From JALORV01 sp963780715 (GTDB lineage Bacteria > Pseudomonadota > Gammaproteobacteria > Burkholderiales > Burkholderiaceae_F), in NCBI GenBank assembly GCA_963780715.1, contig CAWADK010000001.1, forward strand, positions 62,001 through 126,000: a stretch of DNA of 64,000 nucleotides, written 5' to 3'. Numbering within the stretch: position 1 is the first letter of the stretch; each line of letters begins with the position of its first letter. Both the position numbers and the translations under genes were made by a program. Shown one piece after another: positions 26,327 to 36,000 of this stretch. Below the pieces are notes generated by a model, which saw only the letters and a program-made list of their open reading frames with translations, had not been told where the DNA came from and made no database searches.

Positions 26327-29300
26327 ATGATGAATCCTGAGTCGCATCTGGCGACTGCTTCAGAGAAAGCCGCGTCACGCGATGATGAGCGCGATGGCAG
26401 CACTGGCCTGCGCGAGGTGCTGGAGCGCACAACCGCGGCCGCGTTTGCCGTTTCCAGCGCCGGGGCCGGCCGTGTTTTCGAAGATCTCGCGCTCGGGCTG
26501 GCACGCGTGCTGGGTACGGATGCCGCGTTGATCGCCGAGTTCATCGACGACGACAAGGTGCGGATGAAGACACGCGCCTTGGCGCTGGAAGGTCGACTGC
26601 TGACACAGTTCGAGTACGACGTCTCGCAGACCCCCTGCCGCCACATCGTCGGACGCGAGTCGCGCTTCGTGCCGCACGGCGTCCATCCGGAGTTTGCGCC
26701 GGGCACGCTCTTTGCCGCGAAAGGCTTTGATTCCTACGCCGGCTACTCGATCCTGAACGCTGCCGGCGAACAGCTCGGCATCATCGTTGCGCTCGACCGC
26801 AAACCGATCGCCAACCAGCAGCTCACGGAGGCGTTGCTGAAGATCTTCGCGGTCCGGGCGGCCGCCGAGCTCGAGCGCCAGCGCGCCGAGACGGCACTAG
26901 AGCGGTCGGAGACGAGCTACCGGGCGATCTTCGAAGCGGCTGAGGACTGCATCTTCGTTCATGACTGGGACACCGGGTCCATAGTCGACGTCAATCCCAC
27001 CGCGTGCCGGACCTATGGTTGGCCGCGCGATGAGATGCTGCGGCTCAATGTCGGCGACTTCAGCTCGAACGAGCCGCCGTATGTGCTCGAAACGGCGGCG
27101 GCCTACATCGAAGAGGCCAAGCGGGGCGGAGTGGCGCGCTTCGAGTGGCACCGGCGCAGCCGCGACGGCAGCCTGCACTGGGACGAGGTCGTACTGAAGG
27201 CGGCCGAAATCGGCGGCCAGCGGCGCGTGCTCGCGATCACGCGCGAGATCAGCGACCGCAAGCGCGTGGAACTCGCCCTGCGAGCGAGCGAAGAGCAGTA
27301 CCGCGCGATCTTCGAGGCCGCCACGGACTCGCTGCAGCTGCTCGATGCGAAGCACCGCGTGGTAGACGTGAACCCGGCATACGAGCGCATGTACGGCAAG
27401 CGCCGCGACGAGGTGATCGGCAAGACCCTGACCGAACTCGTGCCGGCGCCACTGCAGCAGGAACGCCGGGCGCTGGTCGAGCGCGCGCTCGCTGGCGAAA
27501 CCGCCGAACTGCTGACGACCGGCTTCCGGGGCGACGGGACGCCGTTCGACCTTGAGGTGCGGGTGACCCCGTTCCGGCATCGTGGGGAGCCGCATGTTCT
27601 CGGCATCGCGCGCGACATTACCGGGCGCAAGAAGGCCGAGGAGGCGATGCGGGCGAGCGAGGAGCAGTACCGCGCGATCTTCAATGCCTCGGCCGACGCA
27701 CTCGTGTTGCGCGATGCCGACTTCCGCATCGTCGATGTCAACGCGACCTATGAGCGCATGAGCGGTTGGGCGCGCGACGAGGTGCTCGGCGTGGATCGGG
27801 TCGTCGCCAATCCGCTCGAGGTGGCGCCGGCGATCCGGGCGCTGCACGCGCGCGCGCTAGCCGGCGAGCCGATCGCGCTTGAGGTGCCGCTGGTGCGGCG
27901 CGATGGCACGCGCTATGAGCTCGAACTGCGCGGGGTTCCGATCCAGCACCGCGGCCACCCGCACGTGCTGTACATGGGACGCGATGTCACCGAGCGCAAG
28001 CGCGCCGAGGAAGCCCTGCGTGCCAGCGAGGAGCAGTACCGGGCGATCTTCAATGCGTCAGCGGACGCTCTGGTGCTGTGGGACAACCAGTACCGTCGCG
28101 TCGACGTCAATCCGGCTTACCAGAGGATGTACGGCTGGGCGCGCGAGGAAGTCATCGGCAAAGGCTACGAGGATCCGCGCTTTCCGGCGGAGTACGCGAA
28201 AACACGCCTGGAGCTCGTGCGGCGCGCAATGGACGGCGAGGACTGCCAGGCGGAACTCGAGGCAATCCGCAGCGACGGCACACGCATCAAGACCGAAGTG
28301 CATGCGATTCCGTTTCGCCATCGCGGCGAGCCGCACGTCCTCGCGATTGCGCGCGATATCACCGAGCGCAAGCAGTCCGAGGAAGCTCTGCGCGCGAGCG
28401 AGGAGCAGTACCGCGCGATCTTCAATGCCTCGGCCGATGCAATGCTGCTGCGCGACGACACGATGATGATCGTCGACGCCAATCCCGCGTTCCTCGCACT
28501 TTGCGGGCTGCCTCGTGAGCAGGTCATCGGCAAGACTCACGCACCCTTTGTCACGGAGGCGTACGAGGCCGACGCGGCCCGGGTGCTGGGCGAAGCGATG
28601 GCTGGCAGCCGCGGCTCGCTGCAGGCGCAGACCCGTTCGTTCGACGGTACCGTCCTCGACGTCGATGTGCGCGCGGTCCCGATGCTGTACCGCGGCCGCC
28701 GGCACGTGCTGGCGATCGCACGCAACATCACCGGGGAGAAGCGCGCCGAGGCCGAGCGGCACCGCTTTGAGGCCCGCCTGCGGCAGGCGCAGAAGATGGA
28801 GGCCATCGGCCAGCTGACCGGCGGTATCGCACACGACTTCAACAACATACTCGCCAGTGTGATGGGGTACGTCGTACTGGCGGAGGAGCGCGCGACCGAC
28901 ACCGGCGATGCCAGGAGCGTCGAGTACCTGGGCCAGGCGCTGGGTTCCTGCCGCCGGGCACGCGATCTCATTCAGCAGATGCTGACGTTCTCGCGCGGCG
29001 GGCGCGGCGAGCCGCGCGCGCTGTCGCTGGCGGCGCTGGTCCGTGATGCGATGCCGATGCTGCGCTCGGCGCTGCCGTCGACGTTGGCAATCGATGTCGA
29101 CGTCGATGACGCGGCGCCGGCGGTGTGGATGGACGAAGTCCAGGCGCACCAGGTGCTGTTGAACCTCGCCATCAACGCGCGCGATGCGATGGCGGAGGGC
29201 GGCGCGATTCGCATCGCGGTCAAACGTTACGAGTTGCAGGACGCCGTGTGTACCAGTTGCCGCGCCGCAGTCAGCGGCAGTTACATTGAACTCAGCGTCG

Positions 29301-30220
29301 CCGATAGCGGCAAGGGTATCGATCCGGGCCTGCTGGAGCGGATCTTCGATCCCTTCTTCTCGACCAAGGCCCCCGGCCGAGGCAGCGGCATGGGGCTGTC
29401 AATGGTGCACGGCATCGTGCACGAGCACGGCGGCCACGTGATCGTCGAGTCCGACTGGGGCAGGGGGGCGCGATTCAGGATTCTGCTGCCCGAGCATGGC
29501 GGCGCGCCTCGCGCTGCCGAGAATCTGGATGCCGCACGCGTCTCGCGAGTACCTCTGCAGGGTAAGGTGCTGCTGGTCGACGACGAGCCGAGCGTACTTG
29601 CCGTAACGCGCGAGACGCTTCAGTCCTGGGGTCTCGCGGTCGAGGCCTGCCTGTCGGCGGACGCCGCCGAGCAGGCATTCCTGCGGGCAGGCGGCGAGTT
29701 CGACCTGCTGGTGACGGACCAGGCCATGCCGTTGACCACGGGAATGGACCTTGCGGCGCGGCTTCGCCAGCATCGTCCGGAGCTGCCCTGGCTGCTGTGC
29801 ACCGGCTTCGCAGACGCCGACACCGTTGCCCGTGCACGGCGATTGGGCGTGCGGGCCGTGCTGACGAAGCCGATCGAGCGTGACGTGCTCCGCACGGCGG
29901 TCGCGGCCGTGCTTGCGGAGCGCCAGACCGCGCAGAAACCGGCGGTCAGCTTCGCGGACTTCGAGACCGCGTCCCTGGCTGAGGGTTTCAACGAGGTTGT
30001 CGAACGGCGCTGGGATGCCAACGAGGTGCTCGAGCCGCACCGGCATCCCTTTGCGGTCAAGGCGCTGATGGTCGCCGGCGAGCTGTGGCTGACCCGCGAT
30101 GAGAACACACAACACCTGCGCCCCGGAGACGCCTTCGAGATCCCTCGTAACGCGCTGCATTCAGAGCGCTACGGGCCGGACGGCGCCACCTTCTGGGTCG
30201 CGCGGCGGCACGCACCCTAG
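26327..30220 (+). CDS. Hybrid sensor histidine kinase with GAF, five PAS, REC and cupin domains
   Basis: A 1297-residue soluble sensor kinase with no membrane helices. Domains in order: GAF-like (about 40-185), five PAS domains starting near 191, 318, 441, 564 and 688, HisKA with phospho-His836 (GGIAHDFNN), HATPase with N-box LLNLAINARDAM and G-box VADSGKGID (about 925-1050), receiver with Asp1131 (LLVTDQAMP), and a C-terminal cupin (about 1215-1297, EPHRHPFAVKALMVAGELWL). PAS domains 2-5 are near-copies with a period of 123-124 codons. A cupin after the receiver is unusual and could be a ligand-sensing or output module. An unrelated small cupin protein is encoded next. The partner regulator may be the upstream OmpR-type protein. 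Confidence 0.93.
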   Translation: MMNPESHLATASEKAASRDDERDGSTGLREVLERTTAAAFAVSSAGAGRVFEDLALGLARVLGTDAALIAEFIDDDKVRMKTRALALEGRLLTQFEYDVSQTPCRHIVGRESRFVPHGVHPEFAPGTLFAAKGFDSYAGYSILNAAGEQLGIIVALDRKPIANQQLTEALLKIFAVRAAAELERQRAETALERSETSYRAIFEAAEDCIFVHDWDTGSIVDVNPTACRTYGWPRDEMLRLNVGDFSSNEPPYVLETAAAYIEEAKRGGVARFEWHRRSRDGSLHWDEVVLKAAEIGGQRRVLAITREISDRKRVELALRASEEQYRAIFEAATDSLQLLDAKHRVVDVNPAYERMYGKRRDEVIGKTLTELVPAPLQQERRALVERALAGETAELLTTGFRGDGTPFDLEVRVTPFRHRGEPHVLGIARDITGRKKAEEAMRASEEQYRAIFNASADALVLRDADFRIVDVNATYERMSGWARDEVLGVDRVVANPLEVAPAIRALHARALAGEPIALEVPLVRRDGTRYELELRGVPIQHRGHPHVLYMGRDVTERKRAEEALRASEEQYRAIFNASADALVLWDNQYRRVDVNPAYQRMYGWAREEVIGKGYEDPRFPAEYAKTRLELVRRAMDGEDCQAELEAIRSDGTRIKTEVHAIPFRHRGEPHVLAIARDITERKQSEEALRASEEQYRAIFNASADAMLLRDDTMMIVDANPAFLALCGLPREQVIGKTHAPFVTEAYEADAARVLGEAMAGSRGSLQAQTRSFDGTVLDVDVRAVPMLYRGRRHVLAIARNITGEKRAEAERHRFEARLRQAQKMEAIGQLTGGIAHDFNNILASVMGYVVLAEERATDTGDARSVEYLGQALGSCRRARDLIQQMLTFSRGGRGEPRALSLAALVRDAMPMLRSALPSTLAIDVDVDDAAPAVWMDEVQAHQVLLNLAINARDAMAEGGAIRIAVKRYELQDAVCTSCRAAVSGSYIELSVADSGKGIDPGLLERIFDPFFSTKAPGRGSGMGLSMVHGIVHEHGGHVIVESDWGRGARFRILLPEHGGAPRAAENLDAARVSRVPLQGKVLLVDDEPSVLAVTRETLQSWGLAVEACLSADAAEQAFLRAGGEFDLLVTDQAMPLTTGMDLAARLRQHRPELPWLLCTGFADADTVARARRLGVRAVLTKPIERDVLRTAVAAVLAERQTAQKPAVSFADFETASLAEGFNEVVERRWDANEVLEPHRHPFAVKALMVAGELWLTRDENTQHLRPGDAFEIPRNALHSERYGPDGATFWVARRHAP
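27653..28437 (+). repeat. Tandem PAS-encoding repeats within the hybrid kinase gene
   Basis: Each PAS unit from the second to the fifth begins with nearly the same DNA. The stretches 27653-27696 and 28394-28437 are identical over about 44 bases, with a slightly diverged copy between them. The spacing is 369-372 bases. This indicates recent duplication or gene conversion of PAS units. Confidence 0.8.
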
Positions 30221-30324
30221 GACTTCGCGAGGCTCGGGCACGATCCGCATCCGGCCTTGGACCCGGCTTGTGCCACCGTGCAAAGTGGCGTCAGATTCGG
30301 CTTTCCGAAGATCTGGAGTGCACG

Positions 30325-30723
30325 ATGACGGAAGCGATGCGACCTGCCCAGCGGTTCACGGTGAGTCACCTGACGGGCGAAGACTTCAAGGGCGGCGGGC
30401 TGCGCGACTACTCGGAGTACCGCGACCTCGGCATCGCGGCGGCCACCGGCGGGCTGGCGACAGCGCATGTCATCCGGATGGTCGCGCCATTCCGTGAGGA
30501 CCTCGGAGGGCGGCATCATCACGATGTCGACTTCCAGATGGTGTATGTCCTGAAGGGGTGGTTCAAGAACGAGTTCGATGGCGAAGGCGTGCATGTTATG
30601 AAGGCCGGTTCATGCTGGATCCAGCCGCCCGGCATACGCCACAAGGTTCTCGGATGGTCGGAGGACTGCGAACTGCTCGAGATCATCATGCCGGCCGAGC
30701 ACGAAACGGTCAGCGAACCGTGA
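30325..30723 (+). CDS. Small cupin-domain protein
   Basis: A 132-residue single-domain cupin. The metal-binding first motif is GGRHHHDVDFQMVYVLKGW and the second is GSCWIQPPGIRHKVLGWSEDCELLEI. The start ATG 30325 (MTEAMRP) is preferred over an upstream in-frame ATG. Its position right after the kinase with a C-terminal cupin suggests a shared theme, such as sensing or modifying the same ligand, but the reaction is unknown. Confidence 0.8.
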   Translation: MTEAMRPAQRFTVSHLTGEDFKGGGLRDYSEYRDLGIAAATGGLATAHVIRMVAPFREDLGGRHHHDVDFQMVYVLKGWFKNEFDGEGVHVMKAGSCWIQPPGIRHKVLGWSEDCELLEIIMPAEHETVSEP

Positions 30724-30914
30724 TTTGGGCTGCCGATCCTGTAGGTTCAGCGCACCGTCCTTGACGTCGGTCGTACCCGCTCGCGCAACCGTCGCTATAA
30801 GGCGAAGAGAGCGCTCGCGCCTGGATGGAGGCTGACGATGCCGCGCACCGAGCCGATAACGATCGCCAACGCGGGACGTCGCCTGATGTGTGACAGATCC
30901 GGACCTGTCGAGAG

Positions 30915-32528
30915 ATGACCGATAGTCACGATCTGCAGCCGCATGAGGCGCTGGTGCGCGGACTGCAGAAAGCGCAGGCGTACCCGGAATCGGTTGATCG
31001 TGTCGAGCGGATCGACACGCACATTTCGACGGTGCTGCTCGCAGGGGAGCACGCCTACAAGATCAAGAAGCCGCTCAACCTGGGTTTCCTGGACTTCTCG
31101 ACGCTCGAGAAGCGGCGACAAGGTTGCGTCGACGAAGTGCGACTGAATCGCCGCACGGCGCCTGCCATCTACCTCGATGTGGTGGCGATCACCGGCTCGA
31201 TGGAGGCGCCTCGCATCGAAGCCGGCTCGACGCAGGGACGAAGCCCAGATGTGCTCGAGTACGCGGTGCGGATGCGCAGGTTCGACCCGAACCAGACGCT
31301 CGATCGGCTCGCGCAGCGTGGCGGACTCGACGTCGCTGTTGTCGCCGAACTGGCGGCGGCAGTGGCCGATCTGCACGAGCACGCTCCGCCCGCGGGCGCG
31401 GACTTCGGCAGCCCCGCCCGGATCGAGCACTGGGCTCTCGAAAATTTCCACGCCATGAGAAGCCAGGTCCAATCGGCGGACGATCGGGCGCGACTCGATG
31501 CGCTCGAAGCCTGGACCCGCGACGAAGCGCGCGCGCAGACTGCGCTGATGGCCGAGCGGGTCCGTGCCGGCCGCGTACGCGAGTGCCATGGCGACCTGCA
31601 CCTGGGCAACGTCGTGCTGCTCGGCGGCACGTCCGTCATCTTCGACGCCATCGAGTTCAATCGCGAGTTGCGCTGCATCGACGTGATCAGCGACATGGCC
31701 TTCACGTTCATGGACCTCGCGGATCACGGTCTGCCGCGGCTGGCATGGCGCTTCGTCAGCGCTTATCTGGAGCGCACTGGCGATTACGCCGGACTCCCGC
31801 TGCTGCGCTTCTACGCGGTCTATCGGGCGCTGGTGCGAGCGAAAGTGGCGCTGATCCGGCTGCGCCAGCCGCAGTTGTCGCACCATGTTCGCCTCCGCGA
31901 ACACATGTCGTTCGAGCACTACCTGGCGCTGGCCGAGCGTTTGCGCGGACAGGGGGCATCGTTGCTCGCGACCATGACCGGGCTGTCGGGCAGCGGCAAG
32001 TCGACGGTGGCGCTATGTATGGCGGAGGGGGTCGGCGGCATCAGGATTCGCTCGGACGTGGAACGCAAGCGGCTGTTCGGTCTTGCGTCCGCAATGGGGT
32101 CGGGCGGCAGCATCTACACGGCAGATGCGAACTTGAAGACCTATGCCCAGCTCGGGCAGTACGCGAAATTCGGCCTCGCGGCGAGGGTGCCGGTCATCAT
32201 CGATGCCGCATTCCTGCGCCGCGACGAACGACTCCGCTTCCGCGACCTGGCGCGTGAACGTGGCGCGCACTTCGCACTGGTCGTGTGCGGTGCGCCGGCC
32301 GATGTTCTGCGGGCACGTGTGGCCGCGCGTGCCGCCGCAGGCACCGACCCATCGGAGGCGGGCCTTGACGTCCTCGAGCGCCAGTTCGACTGGTACGAAG
32401 CTCCGGGAGCCGACGAGGAGGCCTGGGCTCATCATGTCGACACAGCGCAGGGCATGGTGGAAGTCGAAGCGGCCTGCGAGCATCTCGGCCAGGCGCTGCT
32501 TGCTGCCGCCGGCACTCGCCAATCGTGA
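30915..32528 (+). CDS. Bifunctional aminoglycoside phosphotransferase-like/P-loop kinase protein
   Basis: A 537-residue fusion. The N-terminal half (residues 1-340) is an APH/choline-kinase-like fold with catalytic loop HGDLHLGNV and metal motif DAIEFN. The C-terminal half (about 350-537) is a P-loop ATPase/kinase with Walker A GLSGSGKST and IRSDVERKR following, as in gluconate-kinase-like proteins. This combination (COG2187/COG0645) is common in Proteobacteria, and its physiological substrate is not known. There is no evidence for antibiotic resistance. Confidence 0.88.
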   Translation: MTDSHDLQPHEALVRGLQKAQAYPESVDRVERIDTHISTVLLAGEHAYKIKKPLNLGFLDFSTLEKRRQGCVDEVRLNRRTAPAIYLDVVAITGSMEAPRIEAGSTQGRSPDVLEYAVRMRRFDPNQTLDRLAQRGGLDVAVVAELAAAVADLHEHAPPAGADFGSPARIEHWALENFHAMRSQVQSADDRARLDALEAWTRDEARAQTALMAERVRAGRVRECHGDLHLGNVVLLGGTSVIFDAIEFNRELRCIDVISDMAFTFMDLADHGLPRLAWRFVSAYLERTGDYAGLPLLRFYAVYRALVRAKVALIRLRQPQLSHHVRLREHMSFEHYLALAERLRGQGASLLATMTGLSGSGKSTVALCMAEGVGGIRIRSDVERKRLFGLASAMGSGGSIYTADANLKTYAQLGQYAKFGLAARVPVIIDAAFLRRDERLRFRDLARERGAHFALVVCGAPADVLRARVAARAAAGTDPSEAGLDVLERQFDWYEAPGADEEAWAHHVDTAQGMVEVEAACEHLGQALLAAAGTRQS

Positions 32529-33090
32529 GGGCCGCAGCCGACATCGGTTGGCAGCGCGGCCACCGATTTATTGACGACCGGGCGATCCAATGCTCGGGTT
32601 CCGCAGCGGCGATGGTCCAAGACAATTAAGTTCGGAATGATCTTGAGAGGGGAGAACTTTGGATTCAAGGGATGCCAAAGTGCAGAACAGAAATGGTCTG
32701 CCGCCTTGTTGAGCGCATGCCGGCCGAACTAAGTTCGGAACACCGACGCGACGATCGATTCCGGGAATCGCCTATCGGCAGTACCCGACCCCTTGCTGAC
32801 ATCGGCGTTTCCCGGAAGCCGCCATCGATTTCACGCCGAAAGCCGACAACGGCCTGATCGGTTCGAGGCGCCCATGGCCGTCGCTGCAGACGGAATGAAG
32901 CAGCCGACTTCTTCAATTCGACAACGGACGTCAAGGCTTCCTTGTGCGAAGGCCAAGACAGGGCGCGGCCTGATCCGCGAGCCTGTCGTCCACTAGGCGG
33001 CATTTCATTCGGCGTGACGTTCACGTGACGCCGTGACTCCTACGTTTGCGCCGGTGAGACCAACTCCGAGGTCTCGAAGGTGAGCTAGCC
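32529..33090. other. Intergenic stretch with no supported gene
   Basis: About 560 bases with lower coding character than the surroundings. The decamer AAGTTCGGAA occurs twice (near 32628 and 32730). The right end contains the upstream region of the large lipoprotein gene. No gene, terminator or known site could be supported. Confidence 0.5.
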
Positions 33091-36000
33091 ATGGCGACTC
33101 GTAGCGTGAGAAACGTTCTGTTTGGATGTGGTCTCAGCATGCTGGCGCTGGTCGCCTGCGGTGGGTCCGACGATCCGGCAGTACCGCAAGCACCGCCCGC
33201 GCCGACCATCGGCAGCGCCACCCTGGATGCCGCTGGCGGCGTCGTCGACGGGCCCGATGGCGTGCAACTGGTCGTGCCTTCTGGTGCGTTGGCTGCTCCG
33301 ACCACGTTCCGCATATCGCGGGACGCCTCGGGCGCACCGGCGCTTGAAGGCATCAACGCGCTGTCGCCGGTGTACGCGGCCACGCCACACGGGCAGACGT
33401 TCAGCGCCACTGCGCTGCTGTCGATTCCGTTATCGGCGGCGCAGATTCCGGCGGGAGTCACGCCGGTTCTGCTGAAGGCCGAGCCCGGCGGCAAGTGGCG
33501 TGTCATGCCCAACGGCAGTACCAACCCGGCGCGCATGGCGGCGGATGTCGGTGACTTGTCGTTCTTCGTCATCGGGGCTTGCACGGATGGCTCGGCAAGC
33601 GGCGGCTGGGTGATCGGCGCGGTCAACTGCCCGAGCAACCACGAACTGCGGATGACCATACTGGACGGCCAGAACCAGCCGGTGCAGGTCCTTCGCGGTC
33701 CGAACGGTGTGCAGTTGCCGCTGTGGTACGCGACCGACACGGTGCAGACGCGCACCTTCACGGTCTCGTGGACACGGCCGGCCGGCACGACCCGCACCGA
33801 CACCGTCGACATCCTGGGCTTCCCGACCGGCTTCGCGCTGAGCCCACGCCCCCCTCAGTCGCAGGACGTGTCAACCAATTTTTCGACGACGTTCACGGTG
33901 ACCATCGACCCGTCGCAGGTCAGTGGCGCGAGTCTGCCCAACGGCAGGCTCGTACGTCCTCGCGCCGCGGTTTCCTACACCACGACGGCCTTCCGGGTGG
34001 GCGTCGGCAATGTTGCGACCGGCTTCGTGTTCGAAGTCGACATCCCGATCCTCGTGCGCTTCACCGGGACCCAGCCGGTGATCACGCAGCAGCCCACGCC
34101 GGCCAATGTGTCCGTGGTCGAGAACAACCTCTTCACGCTGACGGGGGCGGCCACGGGGCCGAACCTTTCGTACGAGTGGCGCTATTACCAGAACGTCAAC
34201 GACACGGCAGTACGGGTCGCCGAAGGCACCAGCAACCAGGCGACCTACACCAGTCCGCCGGCGCCGCTGGGCTACAACGGCCGGCTGTACTACGCCCACA
34301 TCTGCAGCAACCGCGGCGTGGCCGGGCAGGAGCGCTGCGTTGCCACGCAAGTCGCGCAGCTGACGGTCACGCAGTTCGCGCAGGCGATGGCGATCACCAC
34401 CCAGCCGGTCAATCGCGACATCATCGAAGGCGAGAGCGTGAACTTCAGCGCCGCTGTGACGGGCACGCCGACGCCGACGCTGCAATGGCACTACGGCGTG
34501 ACCTGCCGCAACCTGCCGCTCACCGGCCGCAGCTGCAGCGGCACGCCGTTCAGCAATGGCGCGGGTCTTGGCGGCCTGACAGGCGCCACCATCGGCGGCG
34601 CGACCGCGCTCACGCTGGACCTCACCGCGGTGCCGCTGACCGCGAACGGCACGACGATCGCCCTGGCCGTCACGCAGCAGGGATTCGCCAACGTGCTGTG
34701 GAGCGATGTCGTCACGCTGGCGGTGCGGGCGCGGTCGGTGGCGCCGGCCATCACGGCGCCGCTCACGCCGCAGACCACCTCGGCCGGCGGCAGCGCCACG
34801 TTCACCGTCGGCGTTTCGGGCACCGAGCCCATCAACATGACCTGGTCCATCGGCGGCGTAGCGCTCACCGCGCCCGGCGATTTCACGGCGAATGCGGGCA
34901 GCTGCCGAGGCAGCGTCGCCTTCTTCGACGCCAACCGCCGGATCGTGCTGTCGGGCCTGACTGAAGGTTGCTCCGGGCTGACCGTGCTGGTGCAGGCACG
35001 CAACATCGCGGGCGGGCCGACCAGCAGCAGCGCCACGCTCACCGTCAATGCGGTGCCGACCGCGCCGACGATCACCCAGCAGCCGGCCGCCTCGACCATC
35101 AACGAGGACACCCGCGCCACGCTCAGCGTCGGCTACGCCGGCACCGGGCCGGTCACGCTGACGCTGCAGCGCTTCACGGGCGGTGTCTGGGTGGATGTTT
35201 CCAGCACGACGTCTTCCGCCTGCGCCAGCCCGTGCGCAATCCAGACTCCGGTGCTGCCGCTGGCGGACAACGGCGCGATGTTCCGCGTGCGCCTGAGCAA
35301 TGCGCTGGGCAGTGTCGACTCCACCGCGGTCACGATCACAGTGAACATCACCCGCGCGCCGCTCTTCACAACGCAGCCGGCAGCAGCGGTCGTCGACGCC
35401 AACCTCACCAACGCCGCCGGCACCGCGACCTTCCAGTTCGCCATCTCCGATGAGATCGACACCCTGGTCTGGCAGTGGCTGCTCAACGGTCAGCCTCTGG
35501 TCGATGGCAGCGGCGTGGCCGGCAATGGCGTGCTTCAGCAGGCCACGGTCAGCGGCGCCACCGGCACGCTCACGATCAGCACGCCCGGCACGCTGACCGT
35601 GAACAACGTGCCACTGGCCGCCAACGGTGCGCAGCTCAGCGTGCGTGTCACGCGCAGCGGGGGTGGACAGAGCCGGGCCAGCACCAGTGCCGCGGCGACG
35701 CTGACGGTGAACACCGGAATCCCGGCCAACGCCTTGACCGCCACCCAGGTCGTCGCTGGCCAGGAGTGGAGCCTCGTCCTGCGGCCCGACCGCACGGTGT
35801 GGGCGTGGGGCAACCGCTACAGCAGCAACGGCTACTTCGAGAGCGGCACCGGCAACCTGACCACCACCTGGGGCGGCGGCGTGCCCCCCGGCACCGATGC
35901 CACCCGCCCGGTGCGTATCTACCCGACCGCCCTGACCGATGTCCGCGCGATCAGCGGCTGGACCGACGGTTTCTGGGCCATCAAGGGCGAGCCTGGCACC

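Noticed and set aside
27282..28440. Tandem repeats as a CRISPR array
   Set aside because: The repeats are 123-124 codons long, in frame and encode PAS domains.
30915..32528. Aminoglycoside resistance gene
   Set aside because: The kinase-like half belongs to a common two-domain housekeeping-type family; nothing in the sequence points to an antibiotic substrate.
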